A stretch of 64,000 nucleotides of DNA from Miltoncostaea sp963703045 (GCA_963703045.1 OY969782.1:1736001-1800000); one strand, 5' to 3'; positions 37,218 to 46,708 are shown, numbered from the stretch's first letter. Notes: generated by a model not told the origin, from the sequence alone. Translations and numbers: made by a program.

Positions 37218-40200
37218 GCGGACCCTGGCGCGACGTCCCCCCGGCGGCGGAGTGGGGGGCGATGGAGGAGCGCGTGCTCGCCTTCTGGCGCGAGCGCGAC
37301 ATCTTCGCGCGCAGCCTCTCCGAGCGCGCGGGCGCCGAGCCGTTCGTCTTCTACGAGGGCCCGCCGACCGCCAACGGCCGCCCCGGCTCGCACCACGTGC
37401 TCTCGCGGGTCTTCAAGGACGTCTTCCCGCGCTTCCAGACCATGCGCGGCCGGTTCGTCAACCGGCGCGGCGGGTGGGACTGCCACGGGCTGCCGGTCGA
37501 GCTCGAGGTCGAGAAGCGCCTCGGCATCTCGGGCAAGCCCGAGATCGAGGCCTACGGCATCGCCGAGTTCAACGCGCTCTGCCGCGAGTCGGTGCTGACC
37601 TACCTCGACGAGTGGGAGCGTCTCACCGAGCGGATCGGGTTCTGGATCGACACCGACCGCGCCTACCGGACGATGGACACCGACTACATCGAGAGCGTGT
37701 GGTGGAGCCTCGCCGAGCTGCACGACCGCGGCCTGCTCTACCGCAGCGACAAGGTCGTGCCCTACTGCCCGCGGTGCGGCACGGCGCTGTCGAGCCACGA
37801 GGTCGCCCAGGGCTACCAGGACGTCGACGACCCCTCGGTGTACGTGCGCTTCCCGTTCGCCGACGGCGACGGCGCGCTGCTGGTCTGGACCACGACCCCC
37901 TGGACACTGCCGTCCAACCAGGCGGCGGCGGTCCATCCCGACGTGACCTACGCCCGCGTCGAGCACGGCGACGAGACGCTCGTGGTGGCCGAGCCGCTGG
38001 TCGCCCGGGTGCTGGGCGAGGACGCCCGCATCGTCGCCCGGATGCCGGGCTCGGAGCTCGTGGGGCGGGAGTACCTGCCGCCGTTCGCGTACCTGCCGGG
38101 CGCGCATCGGGTGGTCGACGCCGATTTCGTCACCGTCCACGACGGCACCGGCATCGTCCACCTCGCGCCGGCCTTCGGTGAGGACGACATGCTCGCCGCC
38201 CGCCGCCACGGCCTCGACGCGCCCAACCCGGTGGGACCCGACGGGCGCTTCACCGCGGCGGTCGGCCCCTTCGAGGGCCGGTTCGTCAAGGAGGCCGACC
38301 CCGACCTGATCTCCGACCTCGACGCGCGCGGCCGGCTGCTGCGCTCCGAGGTCCACCACCACTCGTATCCGCACTGCTGGAGGTGCGGCACGCCCCTGCT
38401 CTACTACGCCAAGCCCTCCTGGTACATCCGCACGACGGCCGTCCGCGATCGCATGCTCGCGCTCAACGCGGACATCGGCTGGCACCCCGAGCGGGTGCGC
38501 GACGGCCGATTCGGCAAGTGGCTCGAGGGCAACGTCAACTGGGCGATCTCGCGCGATCGGTACTGGGGCACCCCGCTACCCCTGTGGCGGTGCGGCGACT
38601 GCGACCGGGTCGAGGCGGTCGGCTCGTACGCGGCCCTGCGCGAGCGGGCGAGCTCCCCGCTTGCGGAGCCGTTCGACCCGCACCGCCCCTTCGTCGACGA
38701 CGTGGAGCTCACCTGCGGGTGCGGCGGCACGATGCGCCGCGAGCCCGAGGTGATCGACGTCTGGTACGACAGCGGCGCGATGCCGTTCGCGCAGGACCAC
38801 CACCCCTTCGCCACCGGCGGCGACCTCACCGGCCGCCTGCCCGCCGACTTCATCTGCGAGGCGCTCGACCAGACGCGCGGCTGGTTCTACTCGCTGCTGG
38901 CCGAGAGCACCCTGCTGTTCGACGAGGCGGCCTACCGCAACGTCGTCTGCCTCGGGCTGATCCTCGACGCGGAGGGTCAGAAGATGAGCAAGAGCAAGGG
39001 CAACGTGATCGAGCCCTGGACCGTGCTCGACCGCCAGGGAGCCGACGCCTTCCGGTGGTACCTGCTCACGGCGCAGAGCCCCTGGGACTCGTCGCGTTTC
39101 AGCCTCGAGGCGGTCGACGACGCGATGCGCCGTTTCCTGCTCACGCTCTGGAACACGTTCTCGTTCCTCGTCACCTACGCGTCGCTGCCCGACGGCTGGT
39201 CGCCGGGCGGCCCGGGCCCCGACCCCGCGTCGCTGCGACCGATCGACCGATGGGCGCTCTCGCGCCTCGACGGCACGGTCGCCGAGGTCACGGAGCGCAT
39301 GGAGGCCTACGACGCCACCGGCGCCGGCCGGGCGATCGAGGCGTTCGTCGACGACCTGAGCAACTGGTACGTGCGCGCCTCGCGCCGGCGCTTCTGGGGC
39401 GGGCGCCGGGGCCCGGGGTCGGGCGACGACCGCGACGCCGAGGCCGCGTTCGCCACCCTGCACGAGTGCCTGTCGACCGTCGCCCTGCTCGTCGCGCCCT
39501 TCTGCCCCTTCGTCTCGGAGTCGATCCACGGGACTCTGGTGGCCGCTCACGATCCGGCCGCGCCCGAGAGCGTGCACCTGGCGTCGTGGCCCGCGCCGGG
39601 CGGCCGGCGCGACGCCGCCCTCGAGCAGGCGATGGCCGACGCCCGCGAGGCCGTGGCCGTCGGCCGCGGGGCACGCGCCGAATCGCGGCTCAAGGTACGC
39701 CAGCCGCTCGCCGAGGCCGTCGTCGCCTGCCCGTCGGCCGTGGCCGAGCGCATCGGCGGCCTCGTCGACCTGGTCGCCGAGGAGCTCAACGTCCGCGCCG
39801 TCCGGTTCGTCACCGACCCCGGCGAGCTCGTCGACGTGACCCTCAAGCCCAACTACCGCCGCCTCGGGCCGCGCTTCGGCGCCGCCATGCCCCGGGTCGC
39901 CGCCGCGGTCGCCGAACTGGATCCCGCCGCCACCGCCCGGTCGCTCGACACCGGGGGCGCCGTCGCCATCACGATCGACGGCACGGTCCACGAGCTCGAG
40001 GGCGACGACCTGCTGCGCGAGGCGCGCCCGAGCGAGGGCTACGCCGTGGGGCAGGACGCCGCGATGGCCGTCGGGCTCGCGACGCAGGTCACGCCCGAGC
40101 TGCGCCGCGAGGCCCTTGCGCGCGAGATCGTCCACGCGGTGCAGGGCGCCCGGCGCACGGCCGGCCTGCGCGTGGAGGAGCGCATCCGGCTGCACCTCGA

Positions 40201-40378
40201 CGGATCCGGGCTCGTGCGCGAGGCGATCGACGGCCACCGGGCCGAGATCGCGGCCGAGACCCTCGCGAGCGAGGTGAGCGTGTCGCACGGCGCGCCCTTC
40301 GCGGGGCTGCGCCACGAGGAGCACGTGCTCGACGGCGAGCCGCTCGCCCTACGGCTGGAGCGGGTCGGCGAGATCTGA
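37214..40378 (+). CDS. ileS: Isoleucyl-tRNA synthetase
   Basis: Class I synthetase charging tRNA-Ile. HIGH variant NGRPGSHH (about residue 54), editing domain (WTTTPWTLPSNQAAAV), KMSKS loop EGQKMSKSKGN (about 595), anticodon domain and C-terminal region. 1054 aa, eukaryotic-like/ileS2 size. GTG 37214 overlaps the HAD gene (GTGA). There is no room for a T-box leader, common before ileS in Gram-positives. A bidirectional hairpin follows. Confidence 0.96.
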   Translation: MSGPWRDVPPAAEWGAMEERVLAFWRERDIFARSLSERAGAEPFVFYEGPPTANGRPGSHHVLSRVFKDVFPRFQTMRGRFVNRRGGWDCHGLPVELEVEKRLGISGKPEIEAYGIAEFNALCRESVLTYLDEWERLTERIGFWIDTDRAYRTMDTDYIESVWWSLAELHDRGLLYRSDKVVPYCPRCGTALSSHEVAQGYQDVDDPSVYVRFPFADGDGALLVWTTTPWTLPSNQAAAVHPDVTYARVEHGDETLVVAEPLVARVLGEDARIVARMPGSELVGREYLPPFAYLPGAHRVVDADFVTVHDGTGIVHLAPAFGEDDMLAARRHGLDAPNPVGPDGRFTAAVGPFEGRFVKEADPDLISDLDARGRLLRSEVHHHSYPHCWRCGTPLLYYAKPSWYIRTTAVRDRMLALNADIGWHPERVRDGRFGKWLEGNVNWAISRDRYWGTPLPLWRCGDCDRVEAVGSYAALRERASSPLAEPFDPHRPFVDDVELTCGCGGTMRREPEVIDVWYDSGAMPFAQDHHPFATGGDLTGRLPADFICEALDQTRGWFYSLLAESTLLFDEAAYRNVVCLGLILDAEGQKMSKSKGNVIEPWTVLDRQGADAFRWYLLTAQSPWDSSRFSLEAVDDAMRRFLLTLWNTFSFLVTYASLPDGWSPGGPGPDPASLRPIDRWALSRLDGTVAEVTERMEAYDATGAGRAIEAFVDDLSNWYVRASRRRFWGGRRGPGSGDDRDAEAAFATLHECLSTVALLVAPFCPFVSESIHGTLVAAHDPAAPESVHLASWPAPGGRRDAALEQAMADAREAVAVGRGARAESRLKVRQPLAEAVVACPSAVAERIGGLVDLVAEELNVRAVRFVTDPGELVDVTLKPNYRRLGPRFGAAMPRVAAAVAELDPAATARSLDTGGAVAITIDGTVHELEGDDLLREARPSEGYAVGQDAAMAVGLATQVTPELRREALAREIVHAVQGARRTAGLRVEERIRLHLDGSGLVREAIDGHRAEIAAETLASEVSVSHGAPFAGLRHEEHVLDGEPLALRLERVGEI

Positions 40379-40380
40379 CC

Positions 40381-40402
40381 GCGGGCCCGTCGCCGGGCCC
40401 GC
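40381..40402. terminator. Bidirectional GC hairpin between ileS and the 87-aa gene
   Basis: GCGGGCCCG, TCGC loop, CGGGCCCGC: a perfect 9-bp stem in the 32-nt gap between convergent genes. Confidence 0.7.
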
Positions 40403-40410
40403 GGCGCCGC

Positions 40411-40674
40411 TCAGGCCCCGCCGCCGCCCCAGGTCGCGGCCCGCGCGCCGAGCATCACGTCGTCGTCGGCGCGCAGCCGCGACCACACCTGGTCGGCGTC
40501 GAGGCCCGTCCGCTCGACGATGCCCGGTAGGTCGAGCACCAGCCGGGGCTCCGCGAGCCTCAGGCCCACGATCTTGCCGTCGCCCTTCACGAGGGTGACG
40601 CCCTCCTCGACCTTCTCGACGCTCATGTCCGCGAAGGGCTGGACGTTGCCGAGGCGGAAGTAGATGGCGGGCAT
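40411..40674 (-). CDS. 87-aa protein of unknown function, third gene of the LDT-thioredoxin operon
   Basis: No family recognised. The N-terminal half is beta-rich (AIYFRLGNVQPFADMSVEKVEEGVTLVKGDGKIVGLRLAEPRLVLDLP); the C-terminal half is helical (GIVERTGLDADQVWSRL) with a Gly tail. It starts 9 nt after the thioredoxin stop, so it is cotranscribed with it. Confidence 0.6.
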   Translation of the reverse strand: MPAIYFRLGNVQPFADMSVEKVEEGVTLVKGDGKIVGLRLAEPRLVLDLPGIVERTGLDADQVWSRLRADDDVMLGARAATWGGGGA

Positions 40675-40683
40675 GCGGGTCCT

Positions 40684-41031
40684 CTAATCGGTGTGGGAGA
40701 TGTGGGCGGCGAGCGCCGCCTCGATCCTGGCGGGCTTGACCGCGCCCGTGAGGCGGGCGACCGGCTCGCCCCCGGTGAACAGGATCAGGGTGGGGAGCGA
40801 GAGCACGTCGTAGCGCCCCGCGGTGCGGGGCTGGTCGTCGACGTCGAGGGTGGCGACCGTCAGGCGGCCGGCCCAGCGCTCGGCCACCTGCTCGAGGACG
40901 GGCTCGAGCTTGGCGCAGGGCCCGCACCAGGGGGCGCGGAAGTCCACGAGCACCGGCCCCGCGCCGCCGAGCACGCGCGCGTCCCAGTCGGCGTCGGTCA
41001 CCGGGACGGTGTGCGAGGCCCCGGCGCTCAC
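40684..41031 (-). CDS. Thioredoxin
   Basis: 115 aa with the active site APWCGPCAKLEPVLEQ (about residues 34-49) and the cis-Pro loop LSLPTLILF. Reduces disulfides in the cytoplasm; no signal peptide or anchor. GTG 41031 overlaps the L,D-transpeptidase stop by 4 nt, an unusual partner. Confidence 0.93.
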   Translation of the reverse strand: MSAGASHTVPVTDADWDARVLGGAGPVLVDFRAPWCGPCAKLEPVLEQVAERWAGRLTVATLDVDDQPRTAGRYDVLSLPTLILFTGGEPVARLTGAVKPARIEAALAAHISHTD

Positions 41032-42629
41032 GACCGGATGGAGACCGTCATCCCGACCGAGACCTGCTCGAAGAGCTCCTCGACCTCCGGGATGTGCATG
41101 CGCATGCAGCCGTGGCTGGCCGCCGACCCGATCGACGAGTCGGCGTAGGTGCCGTGGATGCCGATGGCCGGCGCGGTGGTGCCGATCCAGCGCGTGCCGA
41201 GGGGGTTGCCCGGCCCGGGGGGGATCGTGTCGAGCTCGGCCGCCCAGGGCGAGTCGGGTGGGTACCAGACGGGATCGACCTGCTTGTCGTTGATCTCGTA
41301 GTCGCCGGTGGGCGTCGGATAGGCCGGTGCCCCCACCGCGATGCGGTAGGTCTTCCAGACCTTGCCGTTGCGGATGACGCGCAGCTTGCGCTGGGTCAGG
41401 TTGACCACGATGCGGCCGACCATCGCCGCGCGCATGCGGGCGTCCACCACACGGCCCTGCGGCAGGTCGTACCTCTTCCGGTACCGGGCGAGCGACTGCA
41501 TCGTGACGGTGTCGATCACCCCGGTCAGCTTCGCCTTCCTCGGGTAGACGCGCGCCTCGCGCAGCCGCTCCTGCAGGGCGGTGACGTCCGGTCCGCGGGC
41601 GCCCGCCACCAGGTCGGCGACCCCGAACTCGTCGGTGCTGTCCACGTGGACGACGGTGCTCGTGCGGGCGGCGTTGCCCGCACGGTCGCGCACCGTCAGG
41701 CGGATGGTGTTGCGCCCCTGGGGCAGCGTGCCCACCGACATCGCGAAGCGCCGGCCGTCGATCTCGAGCGCGGTGGGCGCGCCGGACGCCTCGCCGTAGG
41801 AGAGGTCCTCCGGCGACGCCGCGTCCCTGCCCTTCACGGTGGCCACCGCCCGGCCGTTGACGGCCGCCGTGAAGACGAGGCCGCGCGGGTCGTCCGAGGA
41901 GATCCGGCCCTGGACCAGCGGCTCGTCGGTCTCGGTGATCTGCGACCCCCCGGCCGGCGCCGCGACGGCGAGGTCGGGCGCGGTCGTGTCGACCGTCAGC
42001 CGGCGGTCCGCGCGCGTGGTGTTGCCCGCGCGGTCCTCGGCGGTGACCGTGGCGCGGATCCGTCCCTCGGGCAGGCGCGCGACGGTCTCCCACGCGCCGT
42101 CGGCGTCGGCGGTCACGTCGCTCGTGCCGCCCGCGTGGGCGACCGTCACCCGGGCGCCGGCGTCCGCGGTGCCCGTGAACTTCACCGCCCGCCGCGCGCG
42201 CAGGTCGCCGGGCTCGGGCGAGGTGACGGCCAGCGCCGGGGCGGCGGTGTCGACGTCGAAGTCCCAGGCGCGCGTCACCGTCCGCGCGAAGGCGTTGCCG
42301 CTGGTGAAGCGGACCTCGACGCGGTGCGTGCCGTCGGCGAGCCCGGCGGGCGGGGTGACCACGACGCCGCCGTCCGCGGCGCGGGCGCGGGCGGTCATGT
42401 CGGCGCCGTCCACCCTCACGCGCAGGTCGCCCAGGCGCGCGTCGCGCGGCACCGAGAAGGCGATCGTGGGCCGGCGTTCCGACACGGAGCTGCCGGGCGC
42501 GGGCACGGGGGCGCCGACCGCCGGTCGCTCCACCACCTGCCACACGACGAACGCCGCGGCCACCACCAGCGCGACCGCGGCGAGCGCGAGGGTGATCAGA
42601 CCACCCCGGCGCGTGCCCAGAACCTGCAC
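41028..42629 (-). CDS. L,D-transpeptidase with Ig-like domains and a peptidoglycan-binding domain
   Basis: Cell-wall cross-linking enzyme (3-3 bonds). N-terminal signal anchor LITLALAAVALVVAAAFVVW; three Ig-like/bacterial-invasin-type repeats (about 45-345, each with DTxAPxLxVxxP or RDRAGN motifs); a PG_binding_1 region (DVTALQERLREARVYP..., about 355-405); then the YkuD domain ending GIHGTYADSSIGSAASHGCMRM with the catalytic His and Cys (Cys about 508). GGAGG lies 6 nt before ATG 42629 and TAGGGT is 26 nt upstream, so this gene is leadered. Confidence 0.93.
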   Translation of the reverse strand: MQVLGTRRGGLITLALAAVALVVAAAFVVWQVVERPAVGAPVPAPGSSVSERRPTIAFSVPRDARLGDLRVRVDGADMTARARAADGGVVVTPPAGLADGTHRVEVRFTSGNAFARTVTRAWDFDVDTAAPALAVTSPEPGDLRARRAVKFTGTADAGARVTVAHAGGTSDVTADADGAWETVARLPEGRIRATVTAEDRAGNTTRADRRLTVDTTAPDLAVAAPAGGSQITETDEPLVQGRISSDDPRGLVFTAAVNGRAVATVKGRDAASPEDLSYGEASGAPTALEIDGRRFAMSVGTLPQGRNTIRLTVRDRAGNAARTSTVVHVDSTDEFGVADLVAGARGPDVTALQERLREARVYPRKAKLTGVIDTVTMQSLARYRKRYDLPQGRVVDARMRAAMVGRIVVNLTQRKLRVIRNGKVWKTYRIAVGAPAYPTPTGDYEINDKQVDPVWYPPDSPWAAELDTIPPGPGNPLGTRWIGTTAPAIGIHGTYADSSIGSAASHGCMRMHIPEVEELFEQVSVGMTVSIRS

Positions 42630-42655
42630 TGCGAACCTCCGCTCGGACCCACCTG

Positions 42656-42661
42656 ACCCTA
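42656..42661 (-). promoter_or_regulatory. -10 box of the L,D-transpeptidase operon
   Basis: TAGGGT on the coding strand with a short leader that contains GGAGG at 42636-42640. The remaining 42662-42873 holds no gene or clear signal. Confidence 0.45.
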
Positions 42662-42873
42662 CCAGCGGGGACGGACCGGCCGACCCCCTCGGACACCGCG
42701 TGCAACGGTCGTTCCGCGGTCGTGGCGACGGGTCCGCGCCCCGCCGCGCCGCCCCGGTCGGGGGAGACCGTGCCCCGCCTGCACGAGGATTCCCCGCCCC
42801 CCGGTCGTTCCCTTTACCGATCCTTCATGCGGGGCCCCCCGTCACCTCACATCGGTCGCCGAGATTCACGCCC

Positions 42874-43098
42874 GTGACGCCCGACGAATGCAACGCGCTG
42901 CTGCTGGCCGCCCGGCTCCTGGAGAGCGGGATCGACGTCGCCCACCCCCATGCCGCGGTGCGCGTCGGCCACGTGGGCGTGGCGCTGGCGCTCGCCGGCC
43001 GGCTGCGCCGGGTGGCCGACGACCCGGAGCAGGCGCGCCAGGTGATCGAGGCGCTGCGGTCCGCCGCGCGCGGCCCGGGCGGTGGCGTCCCCGCATGA
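42874..43098 (+). CDS. 74-aa protein of unknown function upstream of an aldo/keto reductase
   Basis: Short Leu/Ala/Arg-rich protein (MTPDECNALLLAARLLESGIDVAHPHAAVRVGHVGVALALAGRL...QARQVIEALRSAARG), mostly helical. The stop overlaps the AKR start (ATGA), so it is translationally coupled. GTG 42874 has no obvious Shine-Dalgarno. Family not recognised. Confidence 0.5.
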   Translation: MTPDECNALLLAARLLESGIDVAHPHAAVRVGHVGVALALAGRLRRVADDPEQARQVIEALRSAARGPGGGVPA

Positions 43099-44114
43099 CC
43101 GCGCCCGCGCCCCGTCGCACGCTCGGCGCCGGCGGCCCCGAGACGTCGGCCGTCGGCCTCGGCACGATGGGCATGTCCGACGGCTACTACGGGCCGGCCG
43201 ACGACGCCGAGAGCATCGCGACGATCCACCACGCCATCGAGCGCGGCGTCACCCTGCTGGACACCGCCGACGTCTACGGCGGGGGCCACAACGAGGAGCT
43301 CGTGGGACGGGCCCTGCAGGGGCGGCGCGGGCGGGTCGTGCTGGCGACGAAGACCGGCCTCGTCGACACCCCGCGGGGGCTGGGCGTCGACGGCCGCCCC
43401 GAGCGCATCCGGGCGGCCATCGAGGCGTCGCTGGCCCGCCTCGGTACCGACCACGTCGATCTGTACTACCTGCACCGCGTCGATCCGGACGTGCCGGTCG
43501 AGGAGTCGGTCGGCGCGATGGCCGACCTCGTGCGCGCCGGCACCGTGCGCCACATCGGCCTCTCCGAGGTCGGCCCCGCCACACTGCGCCGCGCCGCCGC
43601 GGTGCACCCGATCGCGGCGGTGCAGTCGGAGTACTCCCTCTGGAATCGCGACCCCGAGCGGGCCCTGCTGCCCGCCCTCCGGGAGCTCGGCGTGGCGCTG
43701 GTCGCGTTCAGCCCGCTGGGGCGCGGATTCCTGACCGGTGCCGTACGCGCGTCGACGGCCCTCGCGGACGACGACCTGCGCAGCCGGCTGCCGCGCTTTC
43801 GCGGCGACAACCTCGCGCGCAACCTGCCGATCGCCGAGCGCGTCGCCGAGGTCGCCGAGCGCCGCGGCGCGACGCCGGCGCAGGTGGCGCTCGCGTGGCT
43901 CCTCGACCGGGGCCCCGACGTCATCCCGATCCCGGGCACGCGGCGCCGCGCCAACATCGACGCCAACGTGGCCGCCGCCGCCGTGCGCCTCGACGACGAC
44001 GACCGTGCCCGGCTCGACGACCCGGCCCTGGCCCCGACCGGCGACCGCTATCCGCCGGCCCTGATGGACCTCCTCGACCCCGAGGTCCGCACCGACCCGG
44101 GACGGCGGTCCTAG
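43095..44114 (+). CDS. Aldo/keto reductase
   Basis: NADPH-dependent TIM-barrel reductase, 339 aa. Asp in LLDTADVYGGGHNEELVG, catalytic Tyr within it, Lys in VLATKTGL, His in DLYYLHRVD, and the C-terminal cofactor segment IPIPGTRRRANIDANV. Closest to the AKR11/13-type general stress reductases. Substrate unknown. Ends 10 nt before polX. Confidence 0.9.
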   Translation: MTAPAPRRTLGAGGPETSAVGLGTMGMSDGYYGPADDAESIATIHHAIERGVTLLDTADVYGGGHNEELVGRALQGRRGRVVLATKTGLVDTPRGLGVDGRPERIRAAIEASLARLGTDHVDLYYLHRVDPDVPVEESVGAMADLVRAGTVRHIGLSEVGPATLRRAAAVHPIAAVQSEYSLWNRDPERALLPALRELGVALVAFSPLGRGFLTGAVRASTALADDDLRSRLPRFRGDNLARNLPIAERVAEVAERRGATPAQVALAWLLDRGPDVIPIPGTRRRANIDANVAAAAVRLDDDDRARLDDPALAPTGDRYPPALMDLLDPEVRTDPGRRS

Positions 44115-44117
44115 ACT
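44112..44117 (+). promoter_or_regulatory. Leaderless -10 box of polX
   Basis: TAGACT, 7 nt, GTG 44125. The box overlaps the AKR stop codon. Confidence 0.5.
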
Positions 44118-44124
44118 TCCCGGC

Positions 44125-45897
44125 GTGCCCGGGGAGCTTCCGACCAACGCGCTGATCGCCGAGCGGCTGACGCTGCTCGGCGACCTGCTCGAGCTGGAGG
44201 GGGCGGTGCGCCATCGCGTGCTCGCCTACCGCCGCGGCGCCGCGCGCGTGCGGGCGACGCCCGAGTCGGTGGCCCGGATGGCGATCGAGGGCCGCGCGAT
44301 CGCGCTGCCCGACATCGGGGCGACGCTCCAGGCGAAGATCGTCGAGCTGGCCGAGACGGGGGACATCGCGGCCCTGGCCGCGGCCCGCGCGCGGGTGCCC
44401 GAGGGCCTGGCGGCGGTGGCGTCGCTGGACGGCATCGGCCCCAAGCGCGCGATGGCCCTGTGGGCGGCGCTCGGCATCACCTCGCCCGACGAGCTCGGGC
44501 AGGCGATCGCGGCCGGCCGCTTGTCGGAGGTCGCCGGGTTCGGTCCCGCGACCCGCGACCGGCTGACCGAGGCGCTGGCGCGCCGCGCCGAGGGCGGCGA
44601 CGGCGACGACCGGGTGCCGCTGGGGCAGGCGCTCCCCCTCGCCGAGGAGATCGCCGCCTCGCTGCGCGAGCTCGTGCCCGGCGCGCGCGTCGAGATCGCC
44701 GGCAGCCTGCGCCGGGGGCGCGAGTCGGCGCACGACATCGACCTCGTCGGGACCGCCCCCCGTCCCGCCGACCTGCTCGACGCGCTCGCGGCGCACCCGG
44801 CCGTCGCGCGCGTGCTGTCGGGCGGTGACGCCGGCCGCTCGGTGCTGACCCACCCGGGCCCGCGGGTCGAGCTGTCGGTCGCACCCCCCGCGTCGTTCGG
44901 CAACCTGCTGCAGCACGCGACCGGCTCGAAGGCGCACAACATCCGGTTGCGCGAGCTCGCCGTGCGGCGGGGTCTGTCGGTCTCGCAGCACGGCATCGCC
45001 GGTCCCGACGGCACCCTCACCCACGCCGACGAGGCGGGCGTCTACGCCGCGCTCGGCCTGCACCCGATCCCGCCCGAGCTGCGCGAGGACGACGGCGAGA
45101 TCGAGGCGGCCCAGGCGGGTCCGATCGCCGAGCCGGTGACCCGCGCCGACCTGCGCGGCGATCTGCACCTCCACACCACCTGGAGCGACGGCACCGAGAG
45201 CGTCGCGACGATGGTCGATGCGGCCCGCGCGCGCGGCTACGCGTACATGGCCATCAGCGACCACTCGCGCAGCCTCGCGATGGCCGGCGGCCTCGACCGC
45301 GACCGCGTGCTGCGCCAGTGGGACGAGATCCGGGAGGTCGACGCCCGCCACGACGACATCACGGTGCTGCGCGCCACCGAGGTCGACATCCTCGCCGACG
45401 GGCGCATCGACTTCGAGGACGACCTGCTCGCCGGGTTCGACTGGGTCACGGCGAGCATGCACTCGGCCCTCGGCCAGGACGCCGAGCGCATCACGGCGCG
45501 GGCGCTGGCGGCGGCGGCGAGCCCGTTCGTCGACGTCATCGGCCACCCGACCGGCCGCATGCTCGGCCGTCGTGGCCACGCCGCGATCGACATCGACCGG
45601 CTCGTCGGGGCGGCGGCCGCCACCGGCACGCACCTCGAGATCAACGGCCAGCCGCGCCGGCTCGACCTCGACGCCGCGATGGCCCGCCGGGCGCTGGCGG
45701 GCGGGGTGAGGTTGACGATCGGCTCCGACGCCCACTCGATCGCCGCCCTCGACTACATCCGCTTCGGCGTGCTGGTGGCCCGGCGCGCCGGCGCCCGCCC
45801 GGCCGACATCGTCACCACGGCGCCGTGGCCCGAGCTCGCCGCCGCCCGCGCCGCGCGGCTCGCCGCCGCCGGGGTCGCGCCCCCCGCTCAGCCGTGA
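44125..45897 (+). CDS. polX: PolX-family DNA polymerase/PHP phosphoesterase with altered polymerase site
   Basis: 590-aa repair-type enzyme. Helix-hairpin-helix repeats (about 50-150: LPDIG, LDGIGPKRA, VAGFGPATRD), a Pol-beta nucleotidyltransferase core (AGSLRRGRESAHDIDLVG, D204 and D206; GSKAHNIRLR), and a C-terminal PHP domain with the metal motifs HLHTTWSDG (347), ISDHSRS, EVDILADG, ASMHSALG, GHPTGR and GSDAHS, all intact. The third polymerase Asp, normally VDLR, is Glu here (VELS, E249). The PHP exonuclease/phosphatase activity looks intact; the polymerase may be weak or lost. The 3' end overlaps otsB by 10 nt. Confidence 0.93.
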   Translation: MPGELPTNALIAERLTLLGDLLELEGAVRHRVLAYRRGAARVRATPESVARMAIEGRAIALPDIGATLQAKIVELAETGDIAALAAARARVPEGLAAVASLDGIGPKRAMALWAALGITSPDELGQAIAAGRLSEVAGFGPATRDRLTEALARRAEGGDGDDRVPLGQALPLAEEIAASLRELVPGARVEIAGSLRRGRESAHDIDLVGTAPRPADLLDALAAHPAVARVLSGGDAGRSVLTHPGPRVELSVAPPASFGNLLQHATGSKAHNIRLRELAVRRGLSVSQHGIAGPDGTLTHADEAGVYAALGLHPIPPELREDDGEIEAAQAGPIAEPVTRADLRGDLHLHTTWSDGTESVATMVDAARARGYAYMAISDHSRSLAMAGGLDRDRVLRQWDEIREVDARHDDITVLRATEVDILADGRIDFEDDLLAGFDWVTASMHSALGQDAERITARALAAAASPFVDVIGHPTGRMLGRRGHAAIDIDRLVGAAAATGTHLEINGQPRRLDLDAAMARRALAGGVRLTIGSDAHSIAALDYIRFGVLVARRAGARPADIVTTAPWPELAAARAARLAAAGVAPPAQP

Positions 45898-46694
45898 AGC
45901 AGATGACGGAGCACGCCGAGCGCCCCCGCCGTTCCCGGCACCTCGATGTCGGCCTCCTCGCGGACGGCCGGCGGCACCTCGCCGGCGGCCACCGCGATGC
46001 CGAGCGCGGCATCGAGCCCGCCCTCGACGCGCACCGCCCGCAGGGCCCGCCAGGCGTCGGCGTCGGTGCGGTCGTCGCCGATGTAGAGGGCGACGCGTGC
46101 CCCGCTGTCGCGCAGCAGCGCGCGCACGGCGGTGCCCTTGTCCACGGCCACCGGCGGCCGCACCTCGAGCACCTCGCGGCCGCTCGTCGGCACGAGGCCG
46201 CGGTCGAGGGCCTCCGATGCGATCTGCGCCATCAGCAGGCGGGCCGCCTCCGGGTCGCGCGCGCCGCGCGCGTGGATGCTGAGGGTCGCCCCCTTCGGCT
46301 CCATGCGCAGGTCGCCGGCGGCGAGTCGCTCGGGGGGCCAGGCCGCGACGAAGCCGGCGATCGTCTCCAGGTGCTGGGCGACGCCGTCGGCCATCTCGGG
46401 CTCGCGCCCGACGTGGTGCAGCTCCATGCCGTGGTTGCCGGCGTAGCCGCAACCGGTCAGGCCCACCAGCCGCTCGAGGTCGGCCAGGCCGCGCCCGCTG
46501 ACGAAGGCGAGCAGCCGCGCCCGCTCGCGCAGCCCCGACAGGGCCTCGGGCACGCCGTCGAGCAGGCGCGCGTCCTCGGGTCGCGGCACGATCGGCGCGA
46601 GCGTCCCGTCAACGTCGCAGAACAGGGCGGCCTCGGACAGCCGGTCGCGGAACGGCGCGAGGGCGGCGTCGAGGCTCCGGTCGGGCACGGTCAC
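45888..46694 (-). CDS. otsB: Trehalose-6-phosphate phosphatase
   Basis: HAD-fold enzyme that releases trehalose, a compatible solute. LFCDVDGTLAPIV (motif I, Asp nucleophile), FVSGRGLADLERLVG, YAGNHGMEL, KGATLSIHARG, DKGTAVRALL and YIGDDRTDADAWRAL (motif IV). About 268 aa from GTG 46694, with TAGGGT 8 nt upstream; GTG 46688 is an alternative. The OtsA synthase is not in the window. Confidence 0.92.
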   Translation of the reverse strand: MTVPDRSLDAALAPFRDRLSEAALFCDVDGTLAPIVPRPEDARLLDGVPEALSGLRERARLLAFVSGRGLADLERLVGLTGCGYAGNHGMELHHVGREPEMADGVAQHLETIAGFVAAWPPERLAAGDLRMEPKGATLSIHARGARDPEAARLLMAQIASEALDRGLVPTSGREVLEVRPPVAVDKGTAVRALLRDSGARVALYIGDDRTDADAWRALRAVRVEGGLDAALGIAVAAGEVPPAVREEADIEVPGTAGALGVLRHLLHG

Positions 46695-46702
46695 GGCGAT
46701 CG

Positions 46703-46708
46703 ACCCTA
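46703..46708 (-). promoter_or_regulatory. Leaderless -10 box of otsB
   Basis: TAGGGT on the coding strand, 8 nt, GTG 46694. The overlapping plus strand reads CTAGCAC near 46706-46712 and may serve the TSUP genes. Confidence 0.4.
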
